A stretch of 64,000 nucleotides of DNA from contig CM074179.1 of NCBI GenBank assembly GCA_037179385.1, positions 36,481,905 to 36,545,904 of the forward strand, in the 5' to 3' direction. The stretch comes from Holothuria scabra. Lineage: Eukaryota; Echinodermata; Holothuroidea; Aspidochirotida; Holothuriidae. Shown piece by piece: positions 47,230-58,071 of this stretch. A model generated the notes under the pieces. The model searched no databases. It saw only the letters and a program-made list of their open reading frames with translations, and was not told where the DNA came from. The position numbers were made by a program, and so were the translations under genes. Position 1 is the stretch's first letter, and each line of letters begins with the position of its first letter.

Positions 47230-48445
47230 TGGCCCCACCATTTTTGCTTTTCCGTTACTTCGATAACACCGCGTAAGGGCACCATATTGGCATTTCGCAG
47301 CACACGGATTTGATATTTTATTCACAAACATTCCAATTACCTAAATTAAAGGACAAATAGGACCACTTGAATGACCACCAGAGTTGCCTTTAAAGAACCA
47401 ATTTTATGAAGCAATTTAGGACATTAGGTGTAACCTGAAGGTACGGTGATGTGAAAATTACATAGGTTTAAATGCATTTTGTTTAAATTCAGCCAAATTC
47501 GATTGGCGGGTTGTCGGTGCCACAAAACCAATCAAGTCCTTCAAAAGTTGGCTCCCTGTGGGTTGTAGAATATGGCGGCGGTATTCCCCGCCTACCGTAA
47601 GAGGCGACGAATTGGGGGGACTTGCACAGTACCTGAACTGTATGGCACTATAAAACACATTCTTTTTGGGGTGAAGTTAAATTTTCATTTAAGTAACTAC
47701 TCGAGATATCAGTAAAAGAAGTTACTAGATTTGTGTTAAAAGTGATTTTCAAGGCAGAAGATTATAGCAATAACTCAGAATCACATGGAATGTTTTGATT
47801 CACTTTGTTTTTTCACGCTTGCAGGTCCTATGTTGAAGTCAGTAGGAAAAGGACCTCAACATGGGGGATGAAAATTTGTAAAGTTCTCGTGCCATAAATG
47901 CAATCATATTTCCAATAATATGGGACTGTTGAGGAGAAAAGTTGCTGTTTAGTTAAATATAAATAAAATATTGTTCATTGATGTGAGGATATGATGTCAT
48001 ATATGCTTGTTCCCGAAGTTGACTTGTTGTTGAAAATGTGAAAACTTTACTTGCTCATATCTTTAGAACCACTACTATTACAACCTATGCATTCCATTTT
48101 TGTAACAATTTAATTAAGGTCCTATTACAGAAGTCAGTGCATGTCCAATCAGTTACAACGTTTGTCTCTTTTAAGCGTCAGGTTTCCCAAATGTGTCACA
48201 ATTATCTCTTCCTTTTTTATAAATATGTTACTCAGACTACGATATTTTTTTTATTTTCCAGGCATATATTTGATACATTGTGCTGACAATTTGGGCATCT
48301 TGTTGTAGACGACTGCGAAGTAAAACTTACGATTAATAGCATTTTGTACTGCCCGAATGTCTAGCGAATTTTTTTGATCTTGTTATTTTTTTTAGGAAAA
48401 TTTTCGGTCGACTATGCAGATCAATCTTGCTTTTGATGTTAAAGT
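47230..48445. other. No gene recognised
   Basis: No supported exon or element. Confidence 0.45.
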
Positions 48446-48449
48446 TGGC

Positions 48450-48642
48450 CAACTTTCTTTCTTTTCTCAATTTTTCTCTTTCTTCCTTTCCCCTTTTTCC
48501 TTTCCTCTTCCTTTTTCCCTTTTTTCTTCTGCCTTTCCCTCCCTTCCTTTTCTTTTTTCCTTTTCCCTTTTCTCTTCTTCCCTCTCCTTTTTCTCTTTTT
48601 CCTTTCTTTCCTTTCCTTCCTTCTTTTCCCTTTTTTTCTTGT
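48450..48642 (+). repeat. Polypyrimidine (C/T-only) tract
   Basis: Nearly 190 bases of C and T in irregular 'ttcctttcc' groupings, almost without purines. The Lys/Glu/Arg-rich minus-strand frame (up to 141 codons) and the Phe/Ser-rich plus-strand frames are artefacts of this composition. Such tracts can adopt triplex (H-DNA) structures. Confidence 0.95.
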
Positions 48643-48649
48643 GTTGTGG

Positions 48650-50008
48650 ATAATTTCGAATGGAAATATACATCGAGTCGTCCACAAGACGCGAATTGTT
48701 CGACACGAAGCAACCCACAATCAGAACGATTTGTTGTAGATGATTTTGTGTTCCGCATGAAGTAGGGAATAGTTTAAAATGAGTGTTTTAAGCCTGGGAA
48801 GAGCTGGTACAAGTCTATCTAACCTGTATCTCTTTTGGCAGAGAGATTTTTTTTTTGTCTCCATCTTTATTTTAGTTTTCTTCATTTCATAATAGCATTT
48901 TTCATACAATTTTATTTTATTTCTTATAGATAGCATATAGCAATTATAAATATATCATTCGACTTCATTCTATAATATTCTTTTATCAATTGTCCTAATA
49001 ATGCAAGAAAATATGATAGCAAGAGAGAATTGCCAGACAGCTGTAACCTACATCCAAGTGACATTTAACAGATATAGACTTTTCTGTATTTTTTATCAGC
49101 CCCCTCCCCCAAAACGTAACATTCTATTTATTTACTTTTTACAGATAATGAATTCTATTATAAACAGTCGATTAAATTATAATGTTTATTAATACTCCCA
49201 ATAGACCACCCACGTTGAACACTTACTATCATCTTTACGTGGCTTGAAGAGTCAGGAAAGAGTTCAAATATAATAACCAAGCATTTTCTGACCAAGCTGG
49301 TTAGCCTGTACGTTGGAAGCCAAAACTAGTAGTGTTTGCCAAATAGACCTGCTCTAGTATGCCTCACTATTATGTCAGCATTTGAAAGTTACAACGGTTC
49401 AGTTGACTAGCCTAAGAAATCTCCCGACGTAGATGAAAATAGTCATCCGGTCTTGACTACCAACCATACAATCATCTTCTGTTTTATGTTACGTTTTGTG
49501 ATCCCAATTTTAGATTTTATTTTTTTTCCTTTTAATATTTTCATTGTTTTAGATTTCTTAACTTTTATTGTTCTCTGAGCTTTTGGAACATTCAGATTCT
49601 CGATGCCAATTTTAATATTTGCATTGGTTGAATAAACAATTTAACTTTAATTGAACCTGAACTTTTTGATTGTGTTGCCACCATTCCTTTTTGTAGCAGT
49701 CTACCTGCAGGTTGTTTCTTTATTTCTTTGGCATGACCAGACACTCACCTACCCCGATTCTTGATGAAGCAAATCCTCAAATCCCTGTATAAGCCAATGT
49801 TATTATACGTATTGCAACTACAACATTAAAAGATGATTAAGCTCAGCGCCAACTGATGATGAGACTTTACTTTGTAATTCAGGCTTCACTTAGAATAATA
49901 TCCTCAACGCCATGATCTTTGTTATCCCGTTACGAATCCTGTTATAAACCGACCAATCGGTAGAAAGTATAAAAACATTATGTTTAACTAAAATAAAGAT
50001 TTACTTAC
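48650..50008. other. Intron 3' of the NACHT exon; one doubtful microexon
   Basis: Part of the long intron. A minus-strand segment at 49749-49784 has acceptor 'ggcttatacag' and donor 'gtgagtg'. Read in phase 0 after the NACHT exon it encodes GFEDLLHQESG and then TAG as its last codon. It could be an alternative end for a NACHT-only protein, but nothing else supports it. Confidence 0.25.
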
Positions 50009-51516
50009 GTTATGAATGGATGCTATCCTCACTAGCTGAATGGTGTTTCTTGTTAACAGCTTGCTTTTGTTCTGGTCGAATATAACGGTTCTTGAACAGA
50101 GGTTTGTCAAATCCTGACTAATAGCCTCTAGACCTCCACCTTGTTCAATCTTACACAGTATTTCAATATTGGATTCTTTGTTATTTTGCTTGATACACCT
50201 AATGATGTTATCAGCAGCTGCTTGACCTAACCCACATGCAAAAAGGTACATGAACTGTTCTTCCAAAGGACTAACACTTTGGAGATATTCATTCAATTTC
50301 TCTTCACTGAAATCTTCAGCACACATTGCTATGTGATGTGCAGCAAACCATTCCATGAATAATCTGTGATAGAATCTAACCTGTCGGTCATTTTTATCAA
50401 CTGATAAATTTCCAGCAAACATTTGACTTTCTGAAGATTCTTCAACTAAGATACCAGTCCGCAAAAAGTGTTCATAAAAGTCCTTCCCTACTTTCTTGCA
50501 TATTTCTTCCTTTCTCCAAATTCCATCGTAATTTTTGTTACATAAACCTTCGAAGGCGATTTTACCAATAACTGTATGATTTCCTTCACATAACTGACAG
50601 TTCTGTAGGTCTACATCTCCGTCATTGTTTCTCATACAACTAAAGAATCTTTTCATCAAGTTATGAAAGAAACAAGTAACTGTTTGGATTGCTTGAAACA
50701 CATTGTTATCATGAACCAGTTGAGCGAAAAAAACAAGAAACATAGGGATATGACTGAGATCTGCCAAAATGGGGTTGTCATGTAATTTCTGCTTTACTTC
50801 ATCAGATGCAACAACGTCATTGCCTGTTACATTTTTCCTTATATACTCACACTGAGTTTCCTCATTAAAGCCCATCAATCGTAAGAATTTTGTCCCGGGA
50901 GCACACACACTAGGTTCATTTGCGCACATTGAAATAACGTCAATATTTTTGAGGATTTTTCCTTGAAGAATGTCAAATATGTCAAACTTGGAATCGTTTG
51001 CGCAATCAGGTTGAAAATCGAAACCATCAAGCACCAACAGGACAGATGGGGTATACAGCAAAAGGGATTTAATATCATTGCAACATAACGGCGAGCCTTT
51101 TGGAATAACATTGTGCTTAATATGTTTGTAAATTGACTCAAATATTTGCTCTGTAGGGTGCAAAGTTACTAAAATGAATATATCAAACTTTGGCAAAGGA
51201 GACGTTGAGTTTCCATGACTCCAATCGTCAGCCATTTGAAGAGCTAAGGTAGACTTTCCAAAGCCTCGTTTACCGATTAAAACACGCCTCTTGGACTTCA
51301 CTTTGTTGTCGGTAAACATATCCTTGTAAGATTGAAGTGGTACCCAACTATCGGTACTTTTGTTGCTGCCTTTCGACATCAAAAACTCTAGTGTTCCTTC
51401 TGTGTAAATTTGGTATTCATCAACCTGTTTGTTGAGATAACTTGGCATTTTCTGAACTGCTCTGATCAACTCGTCATATTTTCGTTTCGCTAATGAGATG
51501 AAAAGGTTCTCCTTTG
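50009..51516 (-). CDS. NLR-like receptor, NACHT exon
   Basis: Large internal exon of 1508 bp encoding a NACHT ATPase module, the nucleotide-dependent oligomerisation switch of NLR immune receptors. Borders: acceptor 'cccttttacag' (two leading bases CA complete an Ala codon) and donor 'gtaagtaa', phase 0. Residues counted from the TTG-encoded Leu at 51469: Walker A GKRGFGKST at 66-74; Walker B LLVLDGFD at 144-151; the sensor-1 region VISMCANEP (178-186), where most NACHT proteins have S/T-R; a GFNEE/LADLSHIPMFL stretch (200-246) matching the winged-helix side; and a VRFYHRLFMEWFAAHHIA block (about 370-390) typical of the NLR helical region. The frame is open upstream to the acceptor (KENLFISLAKRKYDEL), so 51469 is not a start. 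An N-terminal effector domain is not visible. The linker exon at 56395-56443 is upstream and leucine-rich exons A-B-C are downstream. Confidence 0.9.
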
Positions 51517-53282
51517 CTGTAAAAGGGCAAGAAAAGAAAAGTTTAATTTATAATGAAAAAAAAAAAAACATGGACTAAGAAATACTGATGACTTGAAGGG
51601 GGTGGTTGTTTTAAATACTGTGAAGTAATAAACTAGTTAGAAAATACTACAAAACGATCTGTTATTCATATAGGGTGGCGAATTCTGAATGTACCAAAGC
51701 TTCTCTTCCTAGTTTACGCTTTCTCTAAAGTTGGAACGTAATTCTTGGATTGTATGGGCGAAAGTAAAATGCGTATAGGAGATACTTCAATATATTGACT
51801 AATACCGGCAAAGCAGTAAAAAGGTGTCTGGCAATGGTTAATTGCAGCGAATTGATCTTTCGCACATCTGTTCAGTATACACATTAAGCACATTTAAATC
51901 CCTTTCACCACGGAGCATATCTGCTTATATGATAAGCATGGTGTGATTAGCACAAAACGTAATATGCTAACCGTAACGATCGACTTCTAAGTATTGACAT
52001 ACTTTGGACTATTCCTAACCAGAAGCGCTCGTGCACGTTGTTGGGCTTAAAAGAGTAAAGCGTTCTCGGGAGAAAAATGAAGAATGTATGTACGGCAAAG
52101 ATCGCATAAGGCAATTATCATCATCATGCAGTTTTCATTCAACATTACTGTTCAATTCAGGTGTTAGAATGCGACATTTTTTCGGGGGGGGGGGGGGGGG
52201 TATTTATAATGGATACTTTTGTCGTGGCGTATTTTAGTAAAATCCGTAGCTGTCTGTCGACCTTCAGGTTCCACATTTTCGTATCAAGTAGGATATTCGT
52301 AATTTGTAAAACTCAAACAGGGCGCTTGGAAACCTTGCTTTTCTTCATTTTTCTTAGCCCAATAAATATACTCACTCAAAAGCCATCTGCCGTTATATAT
52401 CAGTTTATGGTTATATCTGGCTGAATAAAGACTTTTGTTTGGCTTTATCAAGCCATATATCACTTGACACAAACCGGTGAAATTAATTTAGAACACATTT
52501 GAAATTAAGATTTTAAATTTAAGTTTAAAGTTTCCTGTTGCTACATGAAGTTGCATAGATTCCATGAAAGGAACTTCTTTGCTTGGCCGAGAAGCGATTA
52601 ATATCTTTCGCCAATATCCACGTTTCTAGTACGGAAGGAATCGACCCTTAGGAGTCGTAGTACACCTCCAGACGCCCAGTTTTAAAATTTCAGATTGTTC
52701 CTTTACGAATGTGATATATACCTGTGATCGTTGGGTTCGTAATTTGCATTATAAGTCTTCGTAACTGCACTACTGCAGAGTAATGATTTCCAAGAAACAA
52801 AAAAAAAAAAAAAAAAAACAACGGATAAAACTTAAACTTATTAGTCTCTTTCTCTTATGTTTTAAACATCTTTTCCCGTTAGAACGTTCCTCTTAAGGGT
52901 GTCAGCTAATGTTAAGGTATCAATTTGCAAAGTAACCTTGAAATAGAATTTATACATATTGTCTAATTCTTTTTGGAATATTAAATTCTACATTTAGAAG
53001 ATAATTTACATTTTTTGTGTGTGTGTGTGAATTAATAGTTCGTTACTTTTTATTCGGACACCGCACAGGCAATTTGGAATCGTTTGTTTCATCGGTTGTT
53101 ATCGATGCATCCACCCAGGCAGTGGTACACATAACCCACAACGTATAGCTTCATATAGTAGCGTTAAACGACTTCGAATGCTACTACTTACAACACAGAC
53201 GGCTATTTCGTGCATCATCTGCAGGAATACAACAACAATGACGGTTTGCAGGTAATGTATTGTAATAAATACGTCCTAACCA
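51517..53282. other. Intron, no gene recognised
   Basis: AT-rich sequence between the NACHT exon and the tandem array. A 17-base G-run lies at about 52183-52199 and a long A-run near 52800-52818. Confidence 0.45.
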
Positions 53283-53500
53283 GTTGTGGCGCCAGCATTT
53301 GCCCGACAGGGGATAAGCTCCCCGACTGGGAACAGCATTTCGAAGCCCCGACAAAGGGGGGGGGGGGGATGCGCACTGTTAAGCAAGAAATTTCCTAACT
53401 GGCTAACGATAGCCCTAATTCCTAACCCTTACAAAGAACCAATCAACACATTACAATGGCAACAACCAATCAAGGAACACCTTGTTAAACAGTGCGCATC
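53283..53500 (+). repeat. 'Ggcgccagcatttgcccgaca' repeat, copy 2
   Basis: 53283-53365 matches 45480-45570. The following stretch (53370-53500) matches 5000-5175. The composite suggests one element of which the other two places keep different parts. Confidence 0.65.
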
Positions 53501-55590
53501 TACCGGACAAAGGTGATGACTCCCCGATGTGATAAATCTTTCATCGAAGGTAGCAGAGTTCCCCGACGAAATTGGATCTTCTCCCCGACGGAGGGGAGGA
53601 GGGGGCTGCCTACGTCTACGCTAAATTTGAAAACTGTTTCATCAGAAGAGAACTGGAAAATTGAAGTCTTAATTGCAGATAAATCTGCCAAATTTCTTAC
53701 AGGCAAAAAAAAGTCTGAAGTTGTTTGAAATTTCGGATTTTGTTGTATGGTGAAAATGAATATTTTATTACTTCCTTTCAGAATGTTCGAAAACCAACAG
53801 ATTAAACAGAGAAAAATTTGGACATTTTGTACAAAAAATGGGAATTTTGGGTATTCTTTTTAGATGATGGTCTTCTCGTAGAAGCAAAACCAATAAAAAC
53901 GTGGGGATGGCGGAAGAGTATTTTATCAAAGTTACATCAGGTAGTAGAGTTCCCCGACGAAATTGAATCTTCTCCCCGACAGGGGGGGGGGGCAGCCTAC
54001 GCCTACGCTAAATTTGAAAATTGTTCCATTGGAAGAGAACTGGAAAATTGAAGCTTATATTAAAGGTCAACTGCCGAATTTCATGTAGGCAAAATAAAGA
54101 CTGAAGTTGTTTGAAATTTCATATTTTGTCGTGTGGTGAAAATGGAAATTCTATTACTTCCATTCAGAATATAAAGAGAAAAATTTGGACATTTTGTAGA
54201 AAAAATGGGAATTTTGAGCATTTTTTTTAGAAGATGTTCTTCTCGTAGAAGCAAAACCTAAAAAAACGTCGGAGTGGGGGTTGGGAGAGTGAATTTTATC
54301 GAAGTTACATCTTTTATCCAAGGTAGTATAGTTTCCCGACGAAATTGGATCTCCTCCCCGACGGGGGGGGGGGGGGGTTTCAGCGGGGTTCAGCCTACGT
54401 CAACGCCCAATATGAAAATTGTTTCATTAAAAGAGAATTGGAAAATTGAAGCTTATATTAAAGGTCAACTGCCGAATTTCATATAGGCAAAACAAAGAAT
54501 GAAGTTGTTTGAAATTTCATATTTTGTCGTGTGGTGAAATTGGAAATTTTATTACTTATATTCAGAATGTTTGAAAACCAACAGGTTATACAGAGAAAAA
54601 TTTGTGGATTTTGTAGACAACATGAAAGTTTTCAGCATTTTTTTTAGACGATGGTCTTCTCGTAGAAGCAAAACCAATAAGAACGTGGGGTGGGGTGGAG
54701 GGAGAGAATTTTATCGAAGTTACATCTTTTATCGGAGGTAGTAGAGTTCCCCGACGAAATTGGATCTTCTCCCCGACGGGGGGGGGGGGGGCAGCCTACG
54801 TCAACGCTAAATTTGAAAATTGTTTCATTAGAAGAGAACTGGGAAATTGAAGCCTATATTAAGGGTCAACTGCCGAATTTCATATAGGCAAAATAAAGAA
54901 TGAAATTGTTTGAAATTTCATATTTTGTTGTGTTGTAAAAATGGAAATTTTATTACATTCTTTCAGAATGTTTGAAAACCAACAGGTTATACAGAGATTT
55001 GTGGATGTTGTAGACAACATGAAAGATTTCAGCATTTTTTTAGATGTTGGTCTTCTCGTAGAAGCAAAACCAATAAGAACGTGGGTTGGGGGTGGAGAGA
55101 GAGAGTTTTATTGAAGAACATCTTTTATCTGTGGTAGTAGAGTTCCTCGACGAAATTGGATCTTCTCCATGACGGGGGGGAGGGGGGGGGGGGGTTAGCC
55201 TACTTCTACGCTAAATTTGAAAATTGTTTCATTAGAAGTGAACTAGAACTTTGAAGTCTATATTAAAGGTCAACTGCCGAATTTCATACAGGAAAAATAA
55301 AGACTGAAGTTGTTTGAAATTTCATATTTTGTCGTATGGTGAATATGGAAATTTTATTACTTCTATTCAGAATGTTTGAAAACCGACAGATTATAAAGAG
55401 AAAAATATGGGGGTTCTGTAGACAAAATAAAAGTTTTCAGCATTCTTTTTAGACGATTTTCTTCTCGTAGAAGCAGAACCAATAATAACGTCGGGGTGGG
55501 GTCGGAGAGAGAGAATTTTATCGAAGTTACATCTGTTATCGAAGGTATTACCCACACGGAATTGGATCTTCTCCCTGACGGGTCGCAGCC
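53500..55590 (+). repeat. Tandem repeat, about 400-bp unit, five copies
   Basis: The landmark 'tcttctcgtagaagca' recurs at about 53871, 54237, 54655, 55051 and 55460 (spacing 366-418). 'ccccgacgaaattggatctt' followed by a G-run occurs near 53557, 53952, 54337, 54753 and, degenerate, 55147 and 55555. Each unit has G-run, 'cctacg.c.acgc', 'gtttcattagaagagaactgg', 'gtcaactgccgaatttcat' and 'tttcatattttgtcgtgtgg' in the same order. The units differ by small indels and by G-run length. Located in the intron between the linker and NACHT exons. Confidence 0.9.
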
Positions 55591-55599
55591 CACCCCGAC

Positions 55600-56394
55600 G
55601 AGGGCATGTCCCGCCCCTTCGCCACCCATAACTCCAAGGCTAGCCCAAATTAAGCTAAAATTAGCTCTGGTAATAACAAGCGCAAATTCTTCAGGCAATG
55701 TTTTGACAAGTATCGGTGTCGGATCGCGTAAATTACTAAGAAGCATAGTAACAAAGCAAGTAACTAAGTCAGCGGGACCGATAATCCATTCTACTTTGGT
55801 AGCTTCTCAGCTCCTTTAAGATATGACTAATACTGAACACTGTTGGCGATCACGATAAGTTCACATGTTTAGATTCTCGTGAAGTTAATTGTTGATTTTA
55901 TGTAATGAACATATCAAACTCACTTCTTTGTGCTTGGGTAAAAAAAGTAATACGTCATCTTTATGACCCTTAGTGGAAGTTTACCAAAAAATGTGCATGT
56001 TGCGCTGATACTAATAAACCAACTTTGGTAAACTGATAATTGATACTGTAACAAAGTACCTCTAAGGCGACGAAAGTTTGAACTGATAGATACCATGTAA
56101 AAGAGTGCAGTCTGTTAACCCTTGTATTGCACCAAACGTTTGTTCAAAGGCAAGGCGACGGTCTTAAATTTCAAGTTAACCAAATTCAAAGGGAAAAATA
56201 CGTAAAGCTCATTCAAGAGAAAAAATATTGCGGCTAAAAGTATTTCTGGTGATCAAAATGTGTAATTAAACATATTAACGGTAGTCATTTCTTAAAAATG
56301 TGAAAAATGTATTTCGTCATTACGGACAACAATATTTACACGAAATAGAAACTATTTTACACAGGTAGGCCTACTTAGATCTGTGATAACTTAC
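55600..56394. other. Intron, no gene recognised
   Basis: No supported exon before the linker exon at 56395. Confidence 0.45.
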
Positions 56395-56443
56395 CGGGGC
56401 TGTTACCTTCGAATACATTTTTTGAAGAACGTTGATCAGATTT
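56395..56443 (-). CDS. NLR-like gene, 49-bp linker exon upstream of NACHT
   Basis: Minus-strand segment with acceptor 'ttcgttattag' and donor 'gtaagtt'. In phase 0 it encodes KSDQRSSKNVFEGNSP and leaves a single G. With the CA at the start of the NACHT exon this makes Ala, giving ...NSP-A-KENLFISL. The polar, charged content suits a linker ahead of the NACHT fold. Both splice sites are good and the phase fits exactly; the exon is short, so it could still be coincidence. What lies upstream is unknown. A 43-bp candidate (57643-57685) with a GTGAG donor would also fit in phase, but its acceptor is poor. Confidence 0.6.
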
Positions 56444-56828
56444 CTAATAACGAAAAATAGATTTGTGAAACGACCAACTATGAGTTAAATCAAATGCAAA
56501 CACTATGATCATGTATAATCCCTGATATGTTGATTTTTGAGCAAGTTAAACTTTCATGGGACCACTCATATTACACGAGAGTCATGTCAAGGACAGGAAA
56601 AAAATATCCGTTTGCGTCCTGCTCTTAGGGCTTGACGAAACATTGCAGAATGCTTAACCATGCAAGGTATGGAATGAGTAAAATTATATGAAGAGACGGC
56701 CAGTTTATTCTAAACATTGTCTTACGATAAAACGCTTTACTTTTGTTAACAAATTTGAATCCAATATTGGTGTTCATCTATCGCGAGTGAATAGCATGAA
56801 GAAGAAACTTTTATCTTTTGAGGAAAAA

Positions 56829-57140
56829 TACTTCGTACGATTTTCATAAAAAAGGGATTTGTTATGCGTTATTGCGCCTGATGATTTATTGACTACTGCG
56901 AAAAGTCCACAAAGCAATTTAAACATCTGTTTTACAGCCTTTGATATGTGGAAAACGTTTCCATACGTATCGAGGGGGAATGAGTACTTCGTACGATTTT
57001 CATAAAAAAGGGATTTGTTATGCGTTATTGCGCCTGATGATTTATTGACTACTGCGAAAAGTCCACAAAGCAATTTAAACATCTGTTTTACAGCCTTTGA
57101 TATGTGGAAAACGTTTCCATACGTATCGAGGGGGAATGAG
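56829..57140. repeat. Perfect 156-bp tandem duplication
   Basis: 56829-56984 and 56985-57140 read identically base for base, and the first two bases of the unit follow again at 57141. Because 156 is a multiple of three, a minus-strand frame of 149 codons (56774-57223) runs through both copies with a 52-residue repeat. No splice sites or domain support this frame as a gene. Confidence 0.95.
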
Positions 57141-57142
57141 TA

Positions 57143-58012
57143 GGGCTTAACGTGATGCTCACGTGAAATAACAGTTGCTACAATCTTGTCGTAACAGCCC
57201 CTATATGTTGTATGGGTACTCACATAAAATTTGAATGTTTAATAAGTTATCATACGAGAATAAACTATTAAGGTTTTAGACCCGCAATCTCTAACTTAAT
57301 AATCAAAGAATAACCGCAAACATGAAGCAGCACAATAAACTAAGTTAAGTAGCTAAGAAACAAACTCTTCCCCTACGTCATCTGCAATTTTCAATGAAGG
57401 GAAACCACTACGATACGACTTCCGTAATTGTATTTCGCTGGTTTTTGCTCAAACTTATCGATTTGCTGTTATTCACAATGGTCTCAATAGTTTTACCAAC
57501 TTCTGTTATTGGACAAATGTGGATCGAATCATTAATATTACAAGGAAATTGGAAAATACAATAAAAAATATGAGATTGTTTGTTATGGAAACCTTGTTAA
57601 ACCTTAAAAACTAGTAAATCTGATAATTATAATAGAACTCACGTTCCTTTTCATAAAGGTAAAAAGTGTAAAAAGCGTCATATCCCTATCAAATCGCCTT
57701 AACTAGTGATGTTAGATTGTTTGCCGTTTACACTTCGTCACCTATGAGGCTGCTTTCCACAAACGAACACTATTTAGTTCCAATTTTGATAACTGAAGAG
57801 TTTTGTTATCCTACAGCGTTCGTAAGATGAATTTGAATAGTTCAAGAAATGAAATGGAAACGTGGCATCAAAAGGTAAGTGATCCAATCTTTCCGGGATG
57901 CAGCCTTGTGTAATTATCTAGGAAGATACTTCTGAGTTTAATCACTGGAAATTTATTTAAATGCATTAACGTTTTCACTTTTAACGTTTTCACGAAAGAA
58001 GCTTAAACGTAC
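57143..58012. other. No firm gene; weak exon-like segments
   Basis: A plus-strand segment (about 57817-57874: acceptor 'ttatcctacag', donor 'gtaagtg') and a minus-strand one (57643-57685) have splice-like borders, but neither has protein similarity to anything seen here. Confidence 0.3.
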
Positions 58013-58071
58013 CTGCCATTTGCCAGATTTGTTGTTGAGCAAAAACTCATCACCATCAGTAATCCATAAAA
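58013..58071 (-). CDS. NLR-like gene, exon type C (59 bp), right-hand gene
   Basis: Minus-strand exon with acceptor 'gttctttag' and donor 'gtacgt'. With one base from the previous exon it begins with Val, then reads LWITDGDEFLLNNKSGKWQ and ends in phase 0. Length, phases and the W.T......LN..SG.W pattern equal the exon at 19385-19443. In order it follows exon B at 62153-62226, whose trailing G completes the Val codon. It either closes the C-terminal region of a paralogue or, if one long gene is present, leads in phase 0 to the linker exon at 56395-56443, only 1.6 kb away. The latter makes the two-gene reading less than certain. Confidence 0.65.

Noticed and set aside
48333..48758. Lys/Glu/Arg-rich 141-codon frame (and Phe/Ser-rich frames on the other strand)
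   Set aside because: Entirely explained by the C/T-only tract; low-complexity translation, not a nucleolar-type protein.
56774..57223. 149-codon frame as the terminal exon after NLR exon C
   Set aside because: No acceptable acceptor in phase; open length is produced by the 156-bp duplication.
57643..57685. Minus-strand 43-bp first exon or membrane-segment end (MTLFTLFTFMKRN) upstream of the linker exon
   Set aside because: The phase fits, but the acceptor lacks a pyrimidine tract and the segment is too short to judge.
57817..57874. Plus-strand exon with an ATG and good splice-like borders
   Set aside because: Only about 19 codons, no similarity to the NLR exons, and the opposite strand to every supported gene here; kept only as a remark.
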